Source of the DNA: Aeromicrobium erythreum
Lineage (GTDB): Bacteria > Actinomycetota > Actinomycetes > Propionibacteriales > Nocardioidaceae
DNA length: 64,000 bases
Assembly: GCF_001509405.1 (NCBI RefSeq)
Contig: NZ_CP011502.1
Span: 744,001-808,000, forward strand
Direction: 5' to 3'
Each line of letters opens with the position of its first letter. Position 1 is the stretch's first letter. Made by a program: the position numbers and the translations under genes. Shown piece after piece: positions 1 to 7,078 of the stretch. The notes under the pieces are model-generated. The model was not told the DNA's origin. It searched no databases and saw nothing but the letters and a program-made list of their open reading frames with translations.

Positions 1-1569
1 TCCGGTGAGATGGAGAAGAAGTTCACCGCGAACGCCGACAACCCGATCTGGATGATGGTCCACTCGGGTGCGCGAGGCAACATGATGCAGGTCCGTCAGA
101 TCGCGGCCATGCGTGGTCTCGTGGCGAACCCGAAGGGCGAGATCATCCCCCGCCCGATCAAGGCGAACTTCCGTGAGGGCCTCAGCGTCGTCGAGTACTT
201 CATCGCGACGCACGGTGCCCGCAAGGGTCTGGCCGACACCGCCCTGCGCACCGCCGACTCCGGCTACCTGACGCGTCGACTCGTCGACGTCAGCCAGGAC
301 GTCATCATCCGCGAGGAGGACTGCGGCACCGAGCGTGGTCTGCCGAAGGTCATCGCGACCCGCCTGGACGACGGCACGTTCGTGCCGGCGGAGAACGTCG
401 AGACCTCGGCGTACTCGCGCAGCGCGGCCACCGACATCACCCACCCGGAGACGGGCGAGGTGCTGGTGGAGGCCGGCGGCGACCTCGGCGACGTCGAGAT
501 CGGCCAGCTCGTGACCGCCGGCGTGGAGACCATCCGCGTCCGCACGGTCCTGACCTGCGAGGCGGCAGCCGGTACGTGCGCCAAGTGCTACGGCCGCTCG
601 CTGGCCACCGGCAAGCTCGTCGACATCGGCGAGGCGGTCGGCACCATCGCCGCCCAGTCGATCGGTGAGCCCGGGACCCAGCTGACGATGCGTACCTTCC
701 ACACCGGTGGTGTGGCCGGTGACGACATCACGCACGGTCTGCCGCGCGTGGTCGAGCTCTTCGAGGCTCGTCAGCCCAAGGGTCGTGCGCCGATCACCGA
801 GTCCGCCGGTCGCGTCGCGATCGACGACACGGACAAGACGCGCAAGCTCGTCGTCACCCCCGACGACGGCTCGGAGGTGCAGGAGTACCCCGTCAGCAAG
901 CGTTCGCGCCTGCTCGTCGAGGACGGCTCGCACGTCGAGGTCGGCCAGCAGCTCACCCACGGCACGCCGGACCCGCAGGAGGTCCTGCGCATCCTCGGTG
1001 TCCGTCGGGCGCAGGAGCACCTCGTGGACGAGGTCCAGGAGGTCTACCGCAGCCAAGGCGTGGCGATCCACGACAAGCACATCGAGATCATCGTGCGGCA
1101 GATGCTGCGTCGGGTCACGGTCATCGAGCAGGGTGACTCCCACCTGATCCCCGGTGACCTCGCGGACCGGGCGACGTTCGAGTCGGAGAACCGACGCGTC
1201 GTCGCCGAGGGCGGCACCCCCGCCTCGGGCCGTCCGGTGCTCATGGGCATCACGAAGGCCTCGCTGGCCGTCGAGTCGTGGCTGTCGGCCGCCTCCTTCC
1301 AGGAGACGACCCGCGTCCTCACGGACGCCGCCATCCACGGCAAGTCGGACTCGCTGCGCGGTCTGAAGGAGAACATCATCATCGGCAAGCTCATCCCGGC
1401 GGGCACCGGTCTCGACCGGTACCGCAACATCCGGGTCGAGCCCACCGAGGAGGCCCGCCAGGCCGCCTACGCCGTCACGGGCTACGAGTCCTACGACTAC
1501 GGCTTCGGCTCGCCCGACGGCCCCGCCGTCCAGCTGGAGGACTACGACTTCACGTCGTACGAGCCCTGA
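1..1569 (+). CDS. rpoC: RNA polymerase beta-prime subunit, C-terminal part (partial at window edge)
   Basis: This is the C-terminal portion of the catalytic beta-prime subunit of RNA polymerase. The frame is open at base 1, so the N-terminal part lies outside the window; 522 residues remain, about 40% of a usual actinobacterial subunit. Visible landmarks are the bridge helix (around [19 protein letters not shown]), the second zinc site (EEDCGTE plus [11 protein letters not shown]) and the trigger loop ([20 protein letters not shown]). The acidic tail ending DYDFTSYEP is usual for the family. A strong hairpin follows the stop codon. Ribosomal protein genes such as rpsL, often found soon after rpoC in actinobacteria, are absent here. 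The identification is certain. Confidence 0.98.
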   Translation, partial: SGEMEKKFTANADNPIWMMVHSGARGNMMQVRQIAAMRGLVANPKGEIIPRPIKANFREGLSVVEYFIATHGARKGLADTALRTADSGYLTRRLVDVSQDVIIREEDCGTERGLPKVIATRLDDGTFVPAENVETSAYSRSAATDITHPETGEVLVEAGGDLGDVEIGQLVTAGVETIRVRTVLTCEAAAGTCAKCYGRSLATGKLVDIGEAVGTIAAQSIGEPGTQLTMRTFHTGGVAGDDITHGLPRVVELFEARQPKGRAPITESAGRVAIDDTDKTRKLVVTPDDGSEVQEYPVSKRSRLLVEDGSHVEVGQQLTHGTPDPQEVLRILGVRRAQEHLVDEVQEVYRSQGVAIHDKHIEIIVRQMLRRVTVIEQGDSHLIPGDLADRATFESENRRVVAEGGTPASGRPVLMGITKASLAVESWLSAASFQETTRVLTDAAIHGKSDSLRGLKENIIIGKLIPAGTGLDRYRNIRVEPTEEARQAAYAVTGYESYDYGFGSPDGPAVQLEDYDFTSYEP

Positions 1570-1581
1570 CGGACTGAACGC

Positions 1582-1617
1582 ACGACGGCCCCGGACCTGT
1601 TGGTCCGGGGCCGTCGT
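1582..1617 (+). terminator. rpoC terminator hairpin
   Basis: A 16-bp perfect inverted repeat (1582-1597 and 1602-1617; arm ACGACGGCCCCGGACC) with the 4-base loop TGTT starts 13 bases after the rpoC stop. There is no clear U-tract, as is common in high-GC actinobacteria. It very probably ends the rpoBC transcript. Confidence 0.85.
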
Positions 1618-1634
1618 CGTGTATGGGTGCGGTC

Positions 1635-2065
1635 GTCGTGACGTCGCTGGTGCGCTGCCGTAGGGGATCTGGGGTTGCTGGTGCGCTGCCGCGGCTGGCG
1701 CTGGGGGTGGTCTCCGCAAGGGCCTCGACCGGGCGGCCGGGTGGCGCCGTGGCTCGGGTTCTCGGGCTGTGGCCTTCGGTGGACACAAGAACCTGCGTTC
1801 GTGCGCTGGGACGTCAAGGATGCTGCGATTGCTACGGGATCCCGTCGTGAACGCAGAAGCGTTCGGCCTCGCACGCGCGAAGGAAGAAGCGTGGGTGTGC
1901 TTGGGGGTGGGGTGGGCAGCGCTTCTCCCTTCGCGTGGCACGGTCCGCGAGAAGGAAGCATCGTTGCCACGCTCAGCCCCGTCGGCGGTGGAACATCAAC
2001 CGCACGAGCGCTCCTGCGGTTGGAGATCCACCGATGGAGCGCGCGAACGCAGCATTGTGCGTCCC
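1635..2065. repeat. Intergenic mosaic inverted-repeat element A (right-truncated)
   Basis: This is the first of five related intergenic elements. The left arm has two copies of GGTGCGCTGCCG (1649, 1680), the conserved module around GGGCCTCGACCGGGCGG (1711-1738) and TCTCGGGCTGTGG (1760). Palindromes follow: one centred on GGATCC (1820-1859), one at 1921-1959 and an imperfect one at 1981-2035. The mirrored right arm seen in B, D and E is missing: the acyltransferase stop codon lies at 2077. Open frames across this stretch code only for Arg/Gly-rich low-complexity peptides and are not credible genes. This element accounts for the 507-base gap between rpoC and the acyltransferase. Confidence 0.75.
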
Positions 2066-2076
2066 GGCAGAAGGCC

Positions 2077-3159
2077 TCAGGCGGTGGGGGCGGGGGCCTT
2101 CGACGACTCCGGCTTGGTCTCGGGGTCGGGGCGGAACAGCCAGCGGAGGCGGGGCTCGAAGACCGGGCGGAAGACGGTGGCGACCAGCTGCGTCATGAGC
2201 AGGTTCGCGACCACCGTGGCGACGACCATGGTCAGCACCACCGCGGGTGCGCCGTACTTCTCGAGGGAGTCGAACACGCCGAACTGGTAGCGCAGCAGCA
2301 GGATCACGTAGCCGTGCAGCAGGTAGCAGTAGAACGTGCGCCCGCCGAGACGCGTCGTCCACGACCGACGGCGGGGGACGAGCGAGAGCGCGGCGAAGGT
2401 GAGCACCAGGCCGATGACGAGCAGCTCCGCGCGCTGCGTGATGCCCTCCAGGGGCGAGGCGCCGAGCGGGTCCTCGTCGTAGCGCTGCTTCCACAGCAGC
2501 CAGTCGAGCGTCCAGTTCGCCGAGTAGAGGTAGCAGATGACGAAGCTGCCGGCGAGCAGCAGCGCCGAGCCGACCCGGATGCGGGGGTCCGCGAGCCGCT
2601 CGAAGCGCTCACGGCTCATGTGCAGACCGATCACGTAGAACGGCAGGAAGCCGAGGATCTTCGGCAGCGCCAGCACGTTCGGCACCTCGATGAGCCCGAC
2701 CAGCAACGAGATCGCGATCGACGTCGTGATCGGGTAGCGCAGCGCACGCCAGATCGGGGTGGTCAGCCGCCACACGAACAGCGCCGCCATGAACCAGCCC
2801 AGCCACTGCGGCGACAGGAACTTGTACGGCTCCGGCTCACCCGTGTAGTGGCGGGTGATCATCTGCATCGAGATCTCGATGATCAGGTACGGGACCACCA
2901 GGGTGCTGACGATGCGGCGCACCTGCCGCGCGTCGCCCATGTAGCGCCGAGCCGTGTAGCCGGAGATCAGGATGAAGAACGGCATGTGGAACGCGTAGAT
3001 CCACACGTACACGCCGCGCGCGGAGTCCATCGCCACGAACTGCGTGAGGGAGTGCCCGATCACGACGAGCAGCATCACCCAGTACCGTGCGTTGTCGAGA
3101 TAGGCCACGCGCTCCTTCGGGGCGGCGGTCGTCACGGGCAACGGGTCGAGGGCACTCAT
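2077..3159 (-). CDS. Acyltransferase family 3 membrane protein
   Basis: A 360-residue integral membrane protein of the acyltransferase-3 family, which moves acyl groups (often acetyl or succinyl) onto envelope glycans, lipids or antibiotics. The N-terminus has the family signature YLDNARYWVMLLVVIGHS with the conserved His, followed by FHMPFFILISGYTARR. About ten hydrophobic segments run to residue ~340, and the basic C-terminal tail is cytoplasmic. A -10 box TAGAGT lies 9 bases before the ATG on the minus strand. It is transcribed towards element A and away from the NUDIX gene. The substrate cannot be inferred. The family call is firm; a distant OpgC-like role is the main alternative. Confidence 0.85.
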   Translation of the reverse strand: MSALDPLPVTTAAPKERVAYLDNARYWVMLLVVIGHSLTQFVAMDSARGVYVWIYAFHMPFFILISGYTARRYMGDARQVRRIVSTLVVPYLIIEISMQMITRHYTGEPEPYKFLSPQWLGWFMAALFVWRLTTPIWRALRYPITTSIAISLLVGLIEVPNVLALPKILGFLPFYVIGLHMSRERFERLADPRIRVGSALLLAGSFVICYLYSANWTLDWLLWKQRYDEDPLGASPLEGITQRAELLVIGLVLTFAALSLVPRRRSWTTRLGGRTFYCYLLHGYVILLLRYQFGVFDSLEKYGAPAVVLTMVVATVVANLLMTQLVATVFRPVFEPRLRWLFRPDPETKPESSKAPAPTA

Positions 3160-3198
3160 CGTCCACCGACTCTAGTGGAGCGCACCGAAGGGAGCCCG

Positions 3199-3693
3199 AT
3201 GAACGAGCACCGCGAGACGCGCCGCACGCAGCGGCTCGGCGCGTACGGCGTCGTCGTCGCCGACGACGAGACCGGCACGCCCCGGCTGCTGCTCACCCGC
3301 ATCTCCCCGACCGGCTACCCGGCGGGCTGGTGGGCGTTGCCGGGCGGCGGTGTCGACCACGGCGAGTCCCCGCACGACGCCGTCGTCCGCGAGGTGTACG
3401 AGGAGACCGGGCTGACGGTACTGGAGAAGCGCCTCGTCGACGTCCACCACGTGCACACCGTGGCGCCGGGCCGCGACGACCGCTTCGAGGACTATCACGG
3501 CGTCCACCTGCTCTACGCCGTCCGCGTCGCGGGCGTGGAGCCCGGAGCGCCGCTGCCCACCCCGCACGTCGTCGAGGTCGACGGCACCACCGACGTGGCC
3601 ACCTGGCTGCCGCTCGACCAGGTCGACGACGGCGTCCGGCAGCTCCTGCCGGCCGCGCAGCACGCGCTCGCGCACCTCACCGACTACCGCTGA
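3199..3693 (+). CDS. NUDIX hydrolase
   Basis: A 164-residue NUDIX-fold pyrophosphohydrolase, which cleaves nucleoside diphosphates linked to another moiety. The complete NUDIX box spans residues 50-72 (G50, E56, R64-E65, E68-E69, G71), so the metal-binding catalytic helix looks intact. The segment TPRLLLTRISPTGYPAGWW before the box resembles MutT/ADP-sugar type members. The start at 3199 follows a GAAGGGA ribosome site. The frame stays open far upstream through element A, but that extension is low-complexity repeat DNA and is not part of the gene. The substrate is unknown. Confidence 0.88.
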   Translation: MNEHRETRRTQRLGAYGVVVADDETGTPRLLLTRISPTGYPAGWWALPGGGVDHGESPHDAVVREVYEETGLTVLEKRLVDVHHVHTVAPGRDDRFEDYHGVHLLYAVRVAGVEPGAPLPTPHVVEVDGTTDVATWLPLDQVDDGVRQLLPAAQHALAHLTDYR

Positions 3694-3733
3694 GCCCGTC
3701 CTGCGGGAGAGCCGCCCGGTGCGACGCGCAGGG

Positions 3734-4855
3734 TCAGGAGCGTGGTGGCGTGTAGAACAGCATCGCGTAGCTGCCCCGCGCCGAGAGCACGAAGGTCGCG
3801 CGGGCCACGCCGCCGTCCTTGCCGCGGGCGGTGTAGGTCGTGCTGATCTCGTTGAGGTCCTCGACGACGTCCTTCGTCGGCGTGCCGATGCTCGAGGCGA
3901 AGTCCTCCGCGATCGCGTCGGCCTCGCGGACGCGGTCGGCGACGACCGCCGCGAACCGGGGCCGCTCGCCGCTGAGCAGCAGGGTGCCGGTGGCCGGCAC
4001 GCGCCACTTCCCGTCGAGCAGGGGCGAGTCGCGCGGCGCGGACACGTCCATGCTCGGCCAGATCAGCCCCGACGTGTCCTTGCCCTCGACGTCGCGCGGC
4101 ACCTGCGCCGTCGACGCCCGCGGCTCGAGCTGGCCGCTGCGTGGGTCGCCCACGTACTGCGCCCGCACCGTCATGACCGGTCGCTTCTGCGCCGCCGGGT
4201 AGCCCGTGCGGGTCGTGACGTCGCCGGGGTCGGCGGTGATCGTGATGCGGATGTCGCGCTGGTCGGCGGTCTTGCCCTCGGCGTCGACGGTGCAGCCCGT
4301 GATCCGACGGTCCTGCGACTGGCAGTACGTCGAGAGGTCGTCCTCGTCGAGCTTGGCGTCGGGGATGACGGCATTCACCTGGGCGATCAGACGGCGCAGC
4401 ACCTGCGTGGGTGAGCCGTCGACGCGCAGCAGCGAGATCGTGACGTCGGGGCGAGGGGCGTCGTCGATGAGCGAGAAGGTGTCGTCGCTGGGGCGGGTGG
4501 CGGGCGTGGTGGTCTCGGTCGGGGTCGGCTCGACGCCCTCGGGCAGCTCGCCGTCCTCCTCGCCCGACTGCTGCGCCGCCTTCGCAGCGTCGAGCTCGGG
4601 CTGGAAGGCCTCGATCAGCGCAGCGCTGCGGTAGCGCACCAGCGGCCCCAGCTGCGTGGCGCCCGACGGGACCTCGAGCCCGTAGATGATGGGGCTCTGC
4701 GGCCCCGACTCGTGCTCGGTCACGTCGGCGTCCGACGCCCCCGCCGCCGAGGAGGAGGCGCCGGCGCTGGGCCGCGGATCGGCCTGGGTGCGCGTCTCGC
4801 AGGCACCCAGCGCGAGCACGCCGACGAGCAGGAGCGGGGTCGCGATCCGTCTCAT
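3734..4855 (-). CDS. Lipoprotein of unknown function
   Basis: A 373-residue secreted lipoprotein. The signal peptide MRRIATPLLLVGVLALGAC has a lipobox with the lipidated cysteine at residue 19, followed by a Ser/Ala-rich linker. The mature part is predicted soluble and extracytoplasmic, with alternating segments such as PIIYGLEVPSGATQLGPLV and a C-terminus ending in ARGSYAMLFYTPP. An acidic Thr/Pro stretch ([18 protein letters not shown]) may be a linker. The start was chosen because ATG 4855 follows a GAGGAG ribosome site and gives a perfect signal peptide; an in-frame upstream extension would bury it. I do not recognise the family. Confidence 0.85.
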   Translation of the reverse strand: MRRIATPLLLVGVLALGACETRTQADPRPSAGASSSAAGASDADVTEHESGPQSPIIYGLEVPSGATQLGPLVRYRSAALIEAFQPELDAAKAAQQSGEEDGELPEGVEPTPTETTTPATRPSDDTFSLIDDAPRPDVTISLLRVDGSPTQVLRRLIAQVNAVIPDAKLDEDDLSTYCQSQDRRITGCTVDAEGKTADQRDIRITITADPGDVTTRTGYPAAQKRPVMTVRAQYVGDPRSGQLEPRASTAQVPRDVEGKDTSGLIWPSMDVSAPRDSPLLDGKWRVPATGTLLLSGERPRFAAVVADRVREADAIAEDFASSIGTPTKDVVEDLNEISTTYTARGKDGGVARATFVLSARGSYAMLFYTPPRS

Positions 4856-5019
4856 GGGTCTCCTCGGGGAGGTCGTGCGGTCCCCGGGCCGGGGTGGTCG
4901 GTCGACCGGGCCGAGCGGACCGATCGGCCCCATCCTGCCGCAGCCAGACAAGGTCGTGCGGCACCGGGCGCGGTAGGTTGCGAGCACCGGACGGTCCGAC
5001 GGGGCGAGGAGGCGCGGCG

Positions 5020-5760
5020 ATGGCAGGACGGACGACGGCTGCCGAGCGCGTCTTCGCCCGACTGCGCGAGGACATCCTCACCGGTCGTCTCGAACCGGGT
5101 TCCCAGCACTCGATCTACCGGCTGGCCGAGGAGCTCGGCACGTCGCGCACGCCCGTCCGCGAGGCGGTGCTGCGCCTCGCCGACGCCGGTCTGGTGGCCG
5201 TCGAGCGCAACCGCGGGGTGCGCGTCCGGGGCGTGACCGTGCAGGACGTGCTCGAGGTCTTCGAGCTGCGCCTGCTGCTCGAGGTGCCCGCCGCCGCGTA
5301 CGCCGCGCTGCACGCCGACGCAGCAGAGCGCGACGAGCTGCGCGCCCTGCTGCGGGCCATGGCGGCCGACGCGGCCGCCGACGACGAGCGAGCCTTCGAG
5401 GAGCACGACCGGGCGCTCCACGCGGTGCTGCACGCGGCGAGCGGCAACGGTCGGCTGGGCGAGGAGGTGCTCGCTTTGCGCGCGTCGATCCAGGCGCGTG
5501 GCGCGGTGACCCTGCACCGCTCCCGCGGGGCCCACGAGATCCTCGAGGAGCACGAGCCGATCGTGCAGGCCGTCCTCGACCAGGACGCCGGCCGGGCCGC
5601 TGCGCTCATGCGCGAGCACCTCCAGCACACCGCGGAGCTGCTGGCGCGCCAGCTCGACCCCGCCGTCGACGTCGACGTCTGGCGCTCCCGAGCGCAGGCG
5701 CTCACTGCCAGTAGCATGCTACTGTCGTCGTCGTCCTCGACACGTCTGGAACCGAGCTGA
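5020..5760 (+). CDS. GntR-family regulator, FCD (FadR-type) subfamily
   Basis: A 246-residue transcription factor. Residues ~5-72 form the winged helix of the GntR family (LREDILTGRLEPGSQHSIYR, then ELGTSRTPVREAVLRLADAG). Residues ~85-215 form an all-helical FCD ligand domain with the expected metal ligands in FEEHDRALH, EEHEPIVQA and MREHLQHTAEL. Such proteins sense small carboxylates or their CoA esters. The start at 5020 follows GAGGAGG; an upstream GTG is in frame but gives no domain sequence. The gene ends 10 bases before the transhydrogenase gene, so it most likely controls that operon. A 16-bp palindrome inside its 3' end is a candidate operator. Confidence 0.9.
   Translation: MAGRTTAAERVFARLREDILTGRLEPGSQHSIYRLAEELGTSRTPVREAVLRLADAGLVAVERNRGVRVRGVTVQDVLEVFELRLLLEVPAAAYAALHADAAERDELRALLRAMAADAAADDERAFEEHDRALHAVLHAASGNGRLGEEVLALRASIQARGAVTLHRSRGAHEILEEHEPIVQAVLDQDAGRAAALMREHLQHTAELLARQLDPAVDVDVWRSRAQALTASSMLLSSSSSTRLEPS
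5709..5724. promoter_or_regulatory. Perfect 16-bp palindrome, candidate GntR operator overlapping a -10 box
   Basis: CAGTAGCATGCTACTG is a perfect, AT-richer palindrome in the last codons of the GntR gene, 46 bases before the transhydrogenase start. The -10-like box TACTGT (5720-5725) overlaps its right half. Binding there would block a promoter for the two downstream genes. The palindrome is seen directly; the regulator assignment is inference from position. Confidence 0.55.
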
Positions 5761-5770
5761 CAGGAGCGGC

Positions 5771-7078
5771 ATGTCCGGCTTCGCCCCCCACCACCCCGAG
5801 ACCGTCTTCACCTACGGCGCCCCGCGCCTGAAGCTCGGCGTCGGCGCCCGGCACGAGCTCGGGCACGACCTCGCCGAGCTCGGCGCCCGCCGCGTCCTGC
5901 TCGTCACCGACGCCGGCGTCGCCGCGACCGGTCGACCGGCCGAGATCGCCGACCGCCTGGCCGCCGACGGCCTCGACGTCGTCGTCTTCGACGGCGCCCG
6001 GGTCGAGCCGACCGACGGCAGTCTCGAGGACGCGGTCGCCTTCGCCCGCGACGCCGGCCCCGTCGACGCCGTCCTGGCGGTCGGCGGCGGCAGCAGCATC
6101 GACACCGCCAAGGCCGTCGCGCTCCTGCTCACCAACGACGGCGAGCTGATGGACTACGTCAACGCGCCGGTCGGCAAGGGGCGTGCCCCGAGCCAGCCGC
6201 TCCTGCCACTCGTGGCCGTGCCCACGACCACGGGGACCGGCAGCGAGAGCACCACCATCTGCGTGCTCGACGTCGTCGACCAGCACGTGAAGACCGGCAT
6301 CTCGCACCCGCGGCTGCGCCCGGTCCTGGCCGTCGTCGACCCCGAGCTGACGCTCACCCAGCCTGCGTCGGTGACGGCCGCGTCGGGCCTGGACATCCTG
6401 TGCCACGCGCTCGAGAGCTACACGGCACGCCCCTACACGTCGTACGAGGCGAAGCAGGCCGGTGAGCGCGTGCCCTACTGCGGGTCGAACCCGATCTCCG
6501 ACGTCTGGTCCGAGCGCGCGCTGGCGCTCATGGCAGGGTCCTTCCGCCGCGCGGTCAGCCACGGCGACGACCTCGACGCGCGCACCGAGGTGGCCACGGC
6601 CGCCACCTTCGCCGGACTGGGCTTCGGCAACGCGGGCGTGCATATCCCGCACGCCAACGCCTATCCGATCGCCGGCCAGGTGCGGGAGTTCCGGCCCGAG
6701 GGGTACCCGGGCGACGACGGCGCCTCCGGGCACGCGGGGCTCGTGCCGCACGGCATGGCCGTCTCGCTCACCGCGCCCGCCGCCTTCCGGTTCACCTTCG
6801 AGGCCGCGCCCGAGCGTCACGTGCGCGCCGCGCGTCTGCTCGACCCCGACGCGAGCATGCCCGCGGACCCCGCCGACCTGCTCCCGCAGGTGCTCACCGC
6901 GATCATGCGCGACGTCGGCATCCCCGCCGGGCTCTCCGCCGTCGGCTTCGGCAGCAACGACCTCGACCCGCTCGTCGACGGAGCCATGAAGCAGCAGCGA
7001 CTCCTGGCCACCGCCCCCCGCGACGTCACCGAGGACGACGTCGCCGGCATCCTCGACGCCTCGCTCGAGCTCTGGTGA
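5771..7078 (+). CDS. Hydroxyacid-oxoacid transhydrogenase-like iron alcohol dehydrogenase (ADHFE1 type)
   Basis: A 435-residue member of the iron-containing alcohol dehydrogenase family. The mitochondrial ADHFE1 enzymes it resembles oxidise 4-hydroxybutyrate to succinic semialdehyde while reducing 2-oxoglutarate to D-2-hydroxyglutarate. The nucleotide-binding GGGSSIDTAK lies at residues 105-114. Probable metal ligands are D208 and H212 (GLDILCHALESYTARPY), H294 and H327 (GLVPHGMAV). The segments CGSNPISDVW and NAGVHIPHANAYPI are typical of ADHFE1 rather than of simple alcohol dehydrogenases. An AGGAG ribosome site precedes the ATG. The stop overlaps the next start by 4 bases (GTGA), so the two proteins are translationally coupled. 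Specificity is inferred from similarity and context. Confidence 0.82.
   Translation: MSGFAPHHPETVFTYGAPRLKLGVGARHELGHDLAELGARRVLLVTDAGVAATGRPAEIADRLAADGLDVVVFDGARVEPTDGSLEDAVAFARDAGPVDAVLAVGGGSSIDTAKAVALLLTNDGELMDYVNAPVGKGRAPSQPLLPLVAVPTTTGTGSESTTICVLDVVDQHVKTGISHPRLRPVLAVVDPELTLTQPASVTAASGLDILCHALESYTARPYTSYEAKQAGERVPYCGSNPISDVWSERALALMAGSFRRAVSHGDDLDARTEVATAATFAGLGFGNAGVHIPHANAYPIAGQVREFRPEGYPGDDGASGHAGLVPHGMAVSLTAPAAFRFTFEAAPERHVRAARLLDPDASMPADPADLLPQVLTAIMRDVGIPAGLSAVGFGSNDLDPLVDGAMKQQRLLATAPRDVTEDDVAGILDASLELW

Noticed and set aside
1675-3198. Long N-terminal extension in frame with the NUDIX gene
   Set aside because: It reads through element A and antisense to the acyltransferase gene. 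The NUDIX protein has a proper ribosome site and start at 3199.
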